A stretch of 26,786 bases of DNA. Source: a virus. The position numbers and the translations under genes were made by a program. The notes below the pieces were generated by a model. It saw nothing but the letters and a program-made list of their open reading frames with translations, did no database searches and was not told where the DNA came from. Every line of letters begins with the position of its first letter. The first letter of the stretch is position 1. The DNA is taken from positions 1 through 26,786 of the IMG/VR virus record IMGVR_UViG_3300021957_000241; one strand, given 5' to 3'. This document shows positions 1 to 8,892 of this stretch, in pieces.

Positions 1-278
1 ACGTGAATAAATGTATCTGCTATTCCTATACGATTAAATCCAACTGCTAATAAAGCATCTAATATTAAAAAGCGTGTTCTACTATCCTTTGCACTTATAT
101 CTACTGCTAAACCTTTAATATGACTTGATGAAGGGTTTTTAATTGATAAAGGGTGTTCTGGACTTCTGTAAGCAGAATTAATAATAAAAGGTATATTAGC
201 GTATTCTCTTGCCTCATCTAATTTAGCAAGAAAATCAACATTCATATTCTCTTCTTTGTCTTTAAAATATTTACTCAT
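1..278 (-). CDS. Peptidoglycan endopeptidase (endolysin), peptidase M15 family, 3' end missing
   Basis: Probable endolysin that cleaves cell-wall peptide cross-links at the end of infection. The reading frame starts at the ATG at 278 and stays open to the window edge, so only the first 93 residues are present. The M15 (D-Ala-D-Ala carboxypeptidase/VanY-like) zinc site is visible: SAYRS at 35-39, then S52-H53-x-x-G56-x-A58-x-D60, where H53 and D60 are the expected zinc ligands. GFNRIGI follows at 80-86 and IHV at 91-93, where H92 is the expected third ligand and the family usually continues with Asp. There is no signal peptide, so export would depend on the holin encoded just upstream. Its ATG overlaps the end of the holin gene by 8 nt (ATGAGTAA), indicating coupled translation. 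The missing C-terminus leaves the total length and any binding domain unknown. Confidence 0.85.
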   Translation of the reverse strand, partial: MSKYFKDKEENMNVDFLAKLDEAREYANIPFIINSAYRSPEHPLSIKNPSSSHIKGLAVDISAKDSRTRFLILDALLAVGFNRIGIADTFIH

Positions 279-432
279 TTTCCTCGTCTTTTATTCTAGA
301 CCACTTAGCCACGGTGTAACCTATAGTAACTATTAATAATATTATTTTTAGCCAATCTTCTATTTGCGAAAAATTAACTACACCGACCGCACTGCCATTT
401 ATAATGTAAAGTCTTAATCCACTTGCATTCAT
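271..432 (-). CDS. Holin-like small membrane protein (53 aa)
   Basis: A 53-residue ORF reading MNASGLRLY... and ending in IKDEENE. A hydrophobic segment at about residues 27-42 (WLKIILLIVTIGYTVA) is long enough for one membrane span. It is followed by a basic, then acidic, charged tail. A short single-span protein directly before an endolysin is the classic position of a holin, which permeabilises the inner membrane to time lysis. The start is 1 nt after the stop of the giant protein gene, and the end overlaps the endolysin start by 8 nt. A purine-rich GGAG lies 6 nt before the ATG, which is unusual in this window. The role rests on size, hydrophobicity and context. A spanin or an unrelated membrane protein is possible but less likely. 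Confidence 0.7.
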   Translation of the reverse strand: MNASGLRLYIINGSAVGVVNFSQIEDWLKIILLIVTIGYTVAKWSRIKDEENE

Positions 433-433
433 A

Positions 434-3400
434 TTATTCTCCTCTTTTGAATTTTCTTTTTTTAATCGGTCGTTTCCAACTACTCGTTACTCCAAATTTA
501 CTTTTCTTACCTTTAGTTTTAGATGTTTCTACTAATCCTAAATCCCATTTACTATAACCCAAAGCAAGAGCTACAGATTGCCAAAATTTAGTATCATTAT
601 CAACAGCTGTCCTTAAGTTGTCCGCTTTTTTAATAGCTCTATCTAAAGGTATATTTGTCAATGCGGAAACAATTTGTCCTCCTGCGTATATAGCTGGATT
701 ATCTAAATCGAATCCTACCATCTTTTCTCTTGTGGTTTTAAAGCTAAAAGCCCTACCTGCACTCATAAGTTTTCTAATCTTCGAAGATATAGGTGGCGAT
801 AAATCTAAAGATCTAATAGCTGCTTGAGTAAAATCTGGTTTAGGTTTTTTAGACTGCTTATCTATTTCTAAGTATATGTTTTTACCTGTAGATGCAATTG
901 CTCCATAAACCCCAACTCCTCTAAGAATACTGTCAAGCATTGAATTAGCTATTCTTATTTCTTTTTTGTCAAGCTCTTCTTCGTCGTCGTCAAACAAGAC
1001 TGAAAACAAAGCTGTTTGTAGAGCGGAAAATATTATGTTTTGTACAAACATATAATAAGCTATCTTTGATATATTAGTTCTTTTGTCTCCACGTCCGTTT
1101 TTAAGATCCAAGAAAGCTTTTTTAGTTAATCTCATATATTGCATAGGAGTATTCGCAAATGCTAATATAATACGACCCAATGGACTAGCTTGTTGTTGAG
1201 ATATTCTATCTGGTCTTGAAGACTGTTGTGTCTCTTCTGCTATTTCTTGAAAATCTAAGAACGCTTTATCCGTGGCTTCTGCTTCGGTCATGCCCTCTTT
1301 CTTAAGAGCGTTTATTCTGTTTCTTATAAATGAAGCACCACCCATTGCGATAGCAAAACTATCTGCCATTTGCGTAGGTAAGAATCCCATTTTTAACATT
1401 GAAGCTAAAACTGCTTTAGCTTTATTGGTAGAGGTTTCAGCTGCGCTTGCAATGTCATCAGCATTAACATCCGTTTTTAATCCGGATCTCCTTTGTTTTA
1501 AGAAGTCTGAATTAAACAGCATTGCAAAATCAGCCCAAAATTGTTTTTGATTTGCAAAAGCCATTGCTGCTTTAGCTGGATTGTTATCTCCCCAGTTAAT
1601 AAAGTTTGCTATAGACAATGTTTGAAGTAACGCCGATCTTGTGTTGAAGAACATAATAGTTCCTACAGAATCATTTACCCAATTCATAAACTTATTAGTA
1701 AGCTTGTTAGCTCCGGACGGTCTGTTTCTACCAGTCTTCATTCGGTATAACATATCTTTCAAAGCTTCTACGTAGTTATCTCCATACGCAGCTCTAAGCT
1801 TATTTAAATTTTGTTCTGAAAATATTAAATCAGCATTAGCTTGCCATTCTTTAAGAAACTCTGCTCTTTTAGCAGTGTTAACCATATTTATAGCGTCTGT
1901 AGTTATACTGCCCGCAAGCCACTCTTTATTAGGTTCCGGGTAACCTTGCAAAGCAATATCAACTTCTTCTGCAAATCTTTTTAAAGCAGGGTTGTCATTA
2001 ACTATTTTTATTAACTCTTTTTGATCAGTAGCAGTTAATCCATCTATGTCATGACCGTTCTTAACCCATAAGTATACTCTAACAGCTTGTTCATTAGTAA
2101 AACCTGTTTCATTAATTTTAGATAAACCTGAAGGTATATTTTTTATATCTTTCTTTAGTTTAGCTACAATTTTAGTTGCTCTTTGCTTGTAAGCTTCAAA
2201 GTCTCTAATACCTTTAGCAAAAGGATCAAAAAGTTTTTCTTTAAACCAAGCCGCGTCAAGATTTCCTTGTTCTTTTTTACCTAATAATCTATATAGTAGT
2301 CCAGCAAAATCATCAGCTGAAGGTGGAATAAAGAATTTGAATCTACCTTTATTTCTACCTCTTACTTTACCTTTAGCTTTAGAAAATCTTTTATAGGTTT
2401 CAATACCGGTAGCTCCTTCAATCATGTCGTTAAACACTTCGTTCATTCCTTTAGAAAACTGAATATCAGATTCTTGAATTATGGACTTATCAAACACTAC
2501 TATATTGGTAGTGTCTTTACCTGTTTTCAAATCAGTATCAGTAAACCTAGAAGCTTTTATACCTTTCTTTTTAAGAGCTTTAGTTAATCTACTTAAATCT
2601 TTTTTAGAAAATGATTCTTGTTCAAATCTAGGGTCAATTAACTCATATAAATTAAGTTCATCTACTTTATAACCTTTTGTTTTAGGCTGAATACCCAGCT
2701 TTTCTATTACTTCAAATACTTTTTCTTCTGAAACAACGTTTTCTGCTTTTATCACAAAGTTTTTAACTTCTCCGTAATTACCTTTAGCATATTCTGCAGC
2801 TTGAGCTTTATCTTCTGAAAAATAAACTATACCATTTATGTCACCTGTTTTTTGTATATTTCCACCGTGGTAAACATCAACGCTAAGTCTTTCGCTCTTA
2901 GACGCTTGTATAGTCACAATTTCTAAATTTTTATCTTTAGATAATTCTTTTTTATAAAATTCATAAGTAACTGATTTGCTACCTACTTTAGTTTTTTGCT
3001 TTTTGTTTTTTGTATTAGCTAAATCTACAGGTATTAAAGAAGAATCTACTTCAAATGATATAGGGCCTTTTCCTAATACTTGAACAAGTATAATAGGGAG
3101 AACGAACTTCATTGAATCATTGTGTTCAAAATAGTAATCAGTAACTTTGTTTTTATTATATATTATACTAGATATAAAAGATAAAGATCTCCACCCATTA
3201 ACGGTATTATTTGTAGCTAATAACATATTAACAACAGATGCTTTAACTTGTTTTTTGTTTTTCGATGCTTTGACAAAATCTCTTAAAAGACTTATATATA
3301 GCTCAGCTATTTTTGTGTTAAGCGTATTGTTTTTACCTAAGTGGTTTAGCACTTCTTGAGCTAATGAGGCCTCAATAACTATATTTTTATTTAATTGTGC

Positions 3401-6400
3401 TTTAGCTGCAGCAATTCTACCTGAGTGAAGGTTAGGTGTTAGCCTTCCCAGATCTGCTTCTTCAATTAATTTATTTACTTCTTCTATAAGGCTTTTTGTA
3501 GTATCAGAGTATTCGGATACGGTGCCCTTGGAATCAAGAAGTTTATTTTTAAAAGAAGCTTTCCCTCTTTCGAATAAATCGTTAAGCCGCTTTTTATCCA
3601 TTATCGTTTCTCCTTCTTCATTAACTGCTTTCTTGTAATCATATTTATAAAAATCGTAATAAGACCCATCTTCTCTATATACAAAACCAAGTATAGACGC
3701 TGCTAATGTTCTAAATTTTGTTATAGAAGGAGGTAGAAATCTCATAAATTCTTCTCTTGTTTCGTAGTATTTTTCTAACCTATCTATATAAAACTTTTGT
3801 TTACCTTGACTAGAGTCTTTTAATAAAGTAGTACCAGCATTAAGGCCAGCTAAAGAAAGTAATTCATTAGTTACATTTGGAGCATTAGAATCTATTTCTT
3901 TACTAAATTGTATAACATCAAAACTTCTTTCTTCTCCTTTGTATCTATCTAACTTTGATTCAAGGTTTGCTAACTGAGTGTCTAAAACTATGTTTTCTAT
4001 AGCGTCTATAGATTCCGCTGGAGCAAGCTCTTGTATTGATTTTAATTCAATCAAATTTTCAGGAGTAGCGTAATCAGCAACAACTTCTTTTGCTACAGGT
4101 CTAAGTATTTCCCTAAACAACTGTTTTTGTCTAGCTAAAAGCGTTCCATATTTACCATCTAAAAAGTATTGTAAAAAAGCTTTTGGGGTTGTAGGCTCTA
4201 CCTTGAATATAGGATTACCTTCTGCTGTTTTTTCTCTACCTATTTTAGTTACTTTGAATAATTTGCTATAGTTACTTTTAAGCACTTTAATAGGTAAAGC
4301 TTTAGTAATTATATCAAAAGTATTTTTATCGTTTAAAAAGTCTATGTATGGACCTGGTATACGGGTTTTCTGCTCTCCAGTAATCTTGTCTTTTGTTTGA
4401 CCAACAGCACCTAACTTTTTACTTAATTTTTTGAACAATGTTTTTTCAACGTAGTCTTCAATCCAAGACACTAAAGTTTCGTATGATTTACCTTTTACTT
4501 TTTGAGTAACTTTACGAGCTTCTGACAATGTTCCTTTTTGCGTTCTTACTCTTATCTCTTTTTCTAACTCTTGGGATATATCTTCGATTAAAGCATCGTC
4601 AACAACTTCTAATTGATCAAAAGTAGCTTGGCCTCTTTCTACAGCGCCACTTCTATCAACACTTACTTCATCTTCTGTAGCAACAACACCCTTAGCAGCA
4701 TCTCCTTCTATATCCGACGTGAATTCTTTGCTAGCATCCTTAAACATTAATGATTGCCTAGTCTGAACTATTTTCTTTACGTAACCAGCTAAGTCTTTGT
4801 TTTTAGCAGGATTAAATGTACGTATAGCATTACTTACCTCAGCTCTTAATATAGACAAAGCGTCTTGAAATTCTAAAGCTTCAGGGCTTGCTTGTTTAAA
4901 CTTTTGTTGTACAATAGTATTAATATAACCTTCAAATAAAGGTATTAATTTTCTTTCTAAAGAAGACGGTAGAGGTTTATTAGCTTTATACTCAGGTCTA
5001 TCAACGCTTTCCATGCCTTCGTTGTAAGTAGACATTATTTTTTTAGATATAGGATCTCTAGGTCCTAAGTCTGTGGTTCTTGTTGGTTTTTCAGGTCTTG
5101 CAACTTTGGCTTTAGGCTTAACTTCTTTTTTAATAACAGGTTCAGCAACCGGTTTTGGTGCTTTAGCTGCTTCTTCCGCTTCTTCTAATGCAATTTCTGC
5201 TTTCTCTAAATTATCAAGATAGCTAGGGTCATTTGGATCAGCATCTTCTGCTGCTTGTAGATTAGCTTCTGCTTGCTCTACTGTTTGAGATTTTTGTATT
5301 TTAGCTGTAGATAAGCCTGCGTCTGACAAGTCTACATCTTTTAGAGCTTCTTTGGCTTTAGCAGTAAACTTACCTTGCTCGGCGCTTTGGTCATATTCTT
5401 TAATAAAGTTATATACATCTTTACCTGATTCAAAACTTATATTAGTATATCCCACTGGTTTAAACAAACTGACTATAGCATCTCCTATTTTCTCAAAAGT
5501 AGTTTTATCATAGTTTATTTGCTTTTTACGCAAAGCATCAGAAAATATATTCACATATTCTGTATAATAAGTATCACCTGTGTATTTCCTGTCTTTTATA
5601 GACTTGTCTACAAACCTTCTTTGACTAGAAGTCATAGATTTTCGGAACTGCTTAACCATTTTTCTTTGGCTTTTAACGTCTCCTACAAGTTTATTTAAAA
5701 CAGGGTGCAAAAATTCGTGCATACCAACATTTATAGATCCTGTTTTTTTAGCGGCTTCTTTATCTATAACTATTTTATTCCCAATTATAAAAGCTGATAT
5801 TATTGTTTTAGGATCTTTAGGGTTAAGGTATTTTTGTTTTTCAGATTCAGGCATATTAGATTTTTCAACAAAATCTGCAACATCTTTACTTGTTTCAAAC
5901 GTTTTAAAGTCTAAGCCTCTAACATCAGCTTCTTCTTTAGCTAGCCCTATATTTTTTTCAAGCTCCATATCAATAAGCTGCTGACGTACGCTATCGTATT
6001 CAGATTTAAAACCTTGATAAGCTAAATCATATCCTGCTTTATCAATTTCACCTGCCCTAAGCTTTTTATCCAATTCTATAACCTGGTAAGCTGAAGCATC
6101 AGCTAAGTCGGTTAAGTTTTCTATTTCTTTTAATTGCCCTTCTGAAAGGCTGTTAAATATGTCTTCACCTTTTCTTACAGAGTCAGCTATTTCAGATATT
6201 TTAGTATCTACTAGTTTTTGTATGCCAGCTTTTTCTGTTTTATCAGTGGCTTTATTTAATTTTACTCTTAGCTTACTTAAGTCCTCTAAGTTCTTATCAA
6301 TTAAATCCCCATCTACAGTGGTTCTTATTGTGTTCATAGCTCTATAACCGGTTCCTGTTGCAGCTAATCCACCACCGCCTATTAGCCCCTGCAACCCAGC

Positions 6401-7456
6401 CTCAAGCCCTTCTTCACTAAATATAGCATCGAAAGTAGCTTGCACAAACTTAGCGTCTTCTTCTGTTCCTGCTGTTCTACCAAATTCTTCATTTATTTTA
6501 TCGGTAGCATGCTGCAATATCTCCGTAGTAAATTCTGTTCCCCCAGCCGCTAATATATTAGCAACATTTCTAGCTTTTCTATTATATATAAGTTTAGCAC
6601 TAGCGTTTTTAATTATATTTTTACCGGCAGTAGCTTTTAAAACTTTACCAAATCCAAATCTTTCTAATCCAACACTAACAGCACCTAATCCAACCGGAGC
6701 TAAATTATCTGCTTCACCTGATCTAATAAGTTCCTCTAAAGATACGCCTAAGTTCTCAGCTTTTTGTTCGTTATATGTAATATAATTTTCAGCAGCAACT
6801 TCAGAAAAGACTCCAGCTCCAGCTGTACCTAAAAAATATACACCACTAGAAAAAGCATTTACTAAAGCTTCAATGCTACCGGCTATAAGTCCACCTACGT
6901 CCCCATCTTTAGCACTAGCTACAAGACCTTTAGTAGCAAAATTGCCCTCATCCTGTTCTACTTTGTATTTTTTTATAGCCTCTATAGTTGCTTCCGAACC
7001 TAAGCCTTCTGACATAAACCCAGGGTTATTTTTAGCATATTCATCTACGTCTTCTTGGCTTGACAATAAAGAATAAACCGAGTTTGTAGCTATATCTAGT
7101 CCAGAGTTAGCTCCTTCGTCAGTACCCCAAAACTCAACAACATCATAAATACGCTCGCCAGCTTTCTTGAATGTATTCTTAATAGATTGCCACGCCGATA
7201 AAGGCTCTTCCGATTTGAACCCCATAACGCTTGACTCCACAGTTGGGTCCGCACTCGCAGAGTCGTTTATCTTTGCTACATCGCTGCTAAAGAATTGGTT
7301 ACTAAAGTCTTCGAAAGATTTAGTATAATCACCTGCGCTTTCTAACGCTCCGTATAGTTTTTTCTGCCCTTCCGTAGATCCAAACTGTGTTTGAAAATCT
7401 TCGAAAGATTTAGTATATTTACCTTGTTCAGAAAGTACTTTGAATAATTTTTCCAT
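434..7456 (-). CDS. Giant virion-type polyvalent protein: metallopeptidase, ADP-ribosyltransferase-like and C-terminal LPD-like domains (2340 aa)
   Basis: Probably a giant internal virion protein delivered with the DNA. Visible layout: a duplicated motif YTKSFEDF at residues 14-21 and 44-51; Gly/Ala-rich hydrophobic stretches near 188-220 and 350-375; a zincin motif HEFLH at 580-584, with a possible third ligand E633 in TEYVNIFSDAL; a Glu/Ala then Lys/Pro-rich linker about 729-805; a sigma-region-2-like stretch around 865-905; an ADP-ribosyltransferase-like domain about 1525-1660, starting V-YHGG at 1528-1532 and containing YFSEDKAQAAEYA; a conserved block about 1705-1860; and a C-terminal helical domain about 1915-2185 with SRPDR, GRIILAFANTP and a hydrophobic segment near 2128-2150. 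Peptidase, ART and large polyvalent-associated domains together match the phage polyvalent proteins, which are thought to enter with DNA and counter host defence. There is no DxDGD-type RNA polymerase motif. ATG at 7456 lies 4 nt after the previous stop. Domain names are recalled patterns. Confidence 0.75.
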   Translation of the reverse strand: MEKLFKVLSEQGKYTKSFEDFQTQFGSTEGQKKLYGALESAGDYTKSFEDFSNQFFSSDVAKINDSASADPTVESSVMGFKSEEPLSAWQSIKNTFKKAGERIYDVVEFWGTDEGANSGLDIATNSVYSLLSSQEDVDEYAKNNPGFMSEGLGSEATIEAIKKYKVEQDEGNFATKGLVASAKDGDVGGLIAGSIEALVNAFSSGVYFLGTAGAGVFSEVAAENYITYNEQKAENLGVSLEELIRSGEADNLAPVGLGAVSVGLERFGFGKVLKATAGKNIIKNASAKLIYNRKARNVANILAAGGTEFTTEILQHATDKINEEFGRTAGTEEDAKFVQATFDAIFSEEGLEAGLQGLIGGGGLAATGTGYRAMNTIRTTVDGDLIDKNLEDLSKLRVKLNKATDKTEKAGIQKLVDTKISEIADSVRKGEDIFNSLSEGQLKEIENLTDLADASAYQVIELDKKLRAGEIDKAGYDLAYQGFKSEYDSVRQQLIDMELEKNIGLAKEEADVRGLDFKTFETSKDVADFVEKSNMPESEKQKYLNPKDPKTIISAFIIGNKIVIDKEAAKKTGSINVGMHEFLHPVLNKLVGDVKSQRKMVKQFRKSMTSSQRRFVDKSIKDRKYTGDTYYTEYVNIFSDALRKKQINYDKTTFEKIGDAIVSLFKPVGYTNISFESGKDVYNFIKEYDQSAEQGKFTAKAKEALKDVDLSDAGLSTAKIQKSQTVEQAEANLQAAEDADPNDPSYLDNLEKAEIALEEAEEAAKAPKPVAEPVIKKEVKPKAKVARPEKPTRTTDLGPRDPISKKIMSTYNEGMESVDRPEYKANKPLPSSLERKLIPLFEGYINTIVQQKFKQASPEALEFQDALSILRAEVSNAIRTFNPAKNKDLAGYVKKIVQTRQSLMFKDASKEFTSDIEGDAAKGVVATEDEVSVDRSGAVERGQATFDQLEVVDDALIEDISQELEKEIRVRTQKGTLSEARKVTQKVKGKSYETLVSWIEDYVEKTLFKKLSKKLGAVGQTKDKITGEQKTRIPGPYIDFLNDKNTFDIITKALPIKVLKSNYSKLFKVTKIGREKTAEGNPIFKVEPTTPKAFLQYFLDGKYGTLLARQKQLFREILRPVAKEVVADYATPENLIELKSIQELAPAESIDAIENIVLDTQLANLESKLDRYKGEERSFDVIQFSKEIDSNAPNVTNELLSLAGLNAGTTLLKDSSQGKQKFYIDRLEKYYETREEFMRFLPPSITKFRTLAASILGFVYREDGSYYDFYKYDYKKAVNEEGETIMDKKRLNDLFERGKASFKNKLLDSKGTVSEYSDTTKSLIEEVNKLIEEADLGRLTPNLHSGRIAAAKAQLNKNIVIEASLAQEVLNHLGKNNTLNTKIAELYISLLRDFVKASKNKKQVKASVVNMLLATNNTVNGWRSLSFISSIIYNKNKVTDYYFEHNDSMKFVLPIILVQVLGKGPISFEVDSSLIPVDLANTKNKKQKTKVGSKSVTYEFYKKELSKDKNLEIVTIQASKSERLSVDVYHGGNIQKTGDINGIVYFSEDKAQAAEYAKGNYGEVKNFVIKAENVVSEEKVFEVIEKLGIQPKTKGYKVDELNLYELIDPRFEQESFSKKDLSRLTKALKKKGIKASRFTDTDLKTGKDTTNIVVFDKSIIQESDIQFSKGMNEVFNDMIEGATGIETYKRFSKAKGKVRGRNKGRFKFFIPPSADDFAGLLYRLLGKKEQGNLDAAWFKEKLFDPFAKGIRDFEAYKQRATKIVAKLKKDIKNIPSGLSKINETGFTNEQAVRVYLWVKNGHDIDGLTATDQKELIKIVNDNPALKRFAEEVDIALQGYPEPNKEWLAGSITTDAINMVNTAKRAEFLKEWQANADLIFSEQNLNKLRAAYGDNYVEALKDMLYRMKTGRNRPSGANKLTNKFMNWVNDSVGTIMFFNTRSALLQTLSIANFINWGDNNPAKAAMAFANQKQFWADFAMLFNSDFLKQRRSGLKTDVNADDIASAAETSTNKAKAVLASMLKMGFLPTQMADSFAIAMGGASFIRNRINALKKEGMTEAEATDKAFLDFQEIAEETQQSSRPDRISQQQASPLGRIILAFANTPMQYMRLTKKAFLDLKNGRGDKRTNISKIAYYMFVQNIIFSALQTALFSVLFDDDEEELDKKEIRIANSMLDSILRGVGVYGAIASTGKNIYLEIDKQSKKPKPDFTQAAIRSLDLSPPISSKIRKLMSAGRAFSFKTTREKMVGFDLDNPAIYAGGQIVSALTNIPLDRAIKKADNLRTAVDNDTKFWQSVALALGYSKWDLGLVETSKTKGKKSKFGVTSSWKRPIKKRKFKRGE
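437..445 (-). promoter_or_regulatory. Shine-Dalgarno-like ribosome binding site for the holin-like gene
   Basis: On the minus strand AGAGGAGAA precedes the holin ATG, with GGAG at 442-439 and a 6-nt spacer. The other starts in the window have A/T-rich leaders without such a match. It lies inside the last codons (Lys-Arg-Gly-Glu) of the giant protein gene, so it could arise from protein constraint. Spacing and strength are nevertheless right for a functional site that could raise or time lysis protein synthesis. Confidence 0.4.
7308..7417 (-). repeat. Tandem 90-bp module with a perfect 20-nt direct repeat encoding YTKSFEDF
   Basis: The same 20 nt occur at 7308-7327 and 7398-7417, exactly 90 nt (30 codons) apart, at the 5' end of the giant gene. 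They encode two copies of YTKSFEDF inside a repeated pattern of the form L-x(5)-G-x-YTKSFEDF-x-x-QF. Identity at third codon positions as well as in protein suggests a recent duplication or conversion, or a nucleotide-level role. The unit may be a small helical tag that docks the giant protein in the virion. Confidence 0.8.
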
Positions 7457-7460
7457 TTAA

Positions 7461-8888
7461 TTAAAGATTGTCTAATGAACCCCCTCCGGTAGAAGAGTTT
7501 TTGTTATTTTTAGATTCGCTTGATTCTGAAGATTTGGTGTAGTTGTCAAATTGCCCTCTGAAGTAATTTGCTGCCTTACCTGATAGGTTTGAGCTTTGTA
7601 TATAAAGATCGTATAATTCTCTAGGGTTATTTACATTGACAGCTAAAGGTCTAGATTCACCAGCGTATGTTGGGTTGAACTTGAATATCTGAGCATTACC
7701 GTACTTTTTCTTAAATTGAGTGACAGCTTCTTCTCTGCTGTCATAATCTCCTGCTTCCGTAAAGTAATCAAACATTTGACCTCTAGATATGTACGGTCTC
7801 TCGTTAGACGTAGGATCTATATTATTTATAGCTTGCACGATAGCCTGTGTTTTTTGCTCTGTTTGCTGACTAGTTGCTTTAATATTAGCGATAGAAGCAA
7901 AATTAACTGCATCTCTAGCAACAACAGGCTCAGCTAAACGAATTTCGTCGTTTAATGCTCCCGAAAAACCACTACTCCCTGCTCCTGTAGCTGGTCTCGC
8001 ATCCGCAGCTCCTTGTGTCGCTGTATCAGATAAAGCGTCCATATAACTATCTAATACTTTCCTAGAAAGTAAATCTTCATTACCTGGCTCAAATATAGAC
8101 GGATCTTGCAAGTTTAATCCGCCTTCAATAAGGAAATCATCAGAAGCTAAAGAAAGTAAAGTGTCTCTACCTCCGGAATTTATCATGTTTTTCAATCGAT
8201 TCTTAATCATATTTTTTCGAGCTCCACTTAAAGATTGGCCTGACTTGTATACGGTTTCATTCAACTTAAGTAAATTATCTGCTGCTTTAAAGTCTTTTAG
8301 AAAAGGTTTTTGTAAAGAACTGTAGTTTGCGTATTCGTTCTTATCTTTGTCTATAAAAAGTAATTGCCCACCTCCACCAACGCTCATTCCTCCGTCTTCA
8401 GTATATAAGTTAGCTGCTGTTCCTAAAGAACCAATAGTATTACCATTAGAGATACGTTTGTCATCAAAATCTTTTAAATATGATACTTTATCTTGCTTAA
8501 AGTTTTTAAGTTGACCAGCTAAGTTCCCAAAAGACCTTTTAATTCCATTCATCTTGTCAACAAGTTCAAGGTATCTAGAGTCAGATGGGTCTTCTATCTT
8601 TGCTATTTCTGAAGCGTAACTTGCATATTTATTCCTGTTTTCAACTAAATAGTCTTTAACCGCTTTATTTTGAGAAGGCATTAATTCAGTTAAATCTATA
8701 TCTGAGTTTAATTGATTTATATAATTACCTACTCGATTATTAATAGCCTTTTTCTCTGCTAAATCTTTTGCTCTATTTACAGCGGCCTCTTGCAAAACAC
8801 CTTCAAATCCTTCTTGGAAGCTTTTTGCCCAGTTTTGTTGTTTGCTCTTACCTATTAAGGCTTCTCCCCTTACTAATCCTTGATCCAT
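7461..8888 (-). CDS. Internal virion / DNA-ejection-type protein (475 aa)
   Basis: A 475-residue soluble protein without a recognised catalytic motif. The N-terminal half (about 1-150) is charged and predicted helical, for example NWAKSFQEGFEGVLQEAAVNRA and later KDLAEKKAI. A Gly-rich patch (GGMSVGGGGQLLF, about 165-180) leads into a second helical part. The C-terminus after about 450 is a Ser/Asn-rich disordered tail. It sits between a Q/A-rich internal-protein candidate and the giant ejected protein, each spaced 4 nt apart. This is where podoviruses encode the cargo or ejection proteins stored in the head or portal tunnel. I do not recognise a named family, so the role is inferred from position and composition. 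ATG at 8888 has an A/G-rich leader (AAGAAGTATAAGAAT) without a clear ribosome binding site. Confidence 0.6.
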   Translation of the reverse strand: MDQGLVRGEALIGKSKQQNWAKSFQEGFEGVLQEAAVNRAKDLAEKKAINNRVGNYINQLNSDIDLTELMPSQNKAVKDYLVENRNKYASYASEIAKIEDPSDSRYLELVDKMNGIKRSFGNLAGQLKNFKQDKVSYLKDFDDKRISNGNTIGSLGTAANLYTEDGGMSVGGGGQLLFIDKDKNEYANYSSLQKPFLKDFKAADNLLKLNETVYKSGQSLSGARKNMIKNRLKNMINSGGRDTLLSLASDDFLIEGGLNLQDPSIFEPGNEDLLSRKVLDSYMDALSDTATQGAADARPATGAGSSGFSGALNDEIRLAEPVVARDAVNFASIANIKATSQQTEQKTQAIVQAINNIDPTSNERPYISRGQMFDYFTEAGDYDSREEAVTQFKKKYGNAQIFKFNPTYAGESRPLAVNVNNPRELYDLYIQSSNLSGKAANYFRGQFDNYTKSSESSESKNNKNSSTGGGSLDNL

Positions 8889-8892
8889 ATTC

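Noticed and set aside
434-7456. Virion RNA polymerase in the giant protein, as in crAss-like phages
   Set aside because: I looked for a DxDGD-type catalytic motif and did not find one. The visible domains point to a polyvalent effector protein instead.
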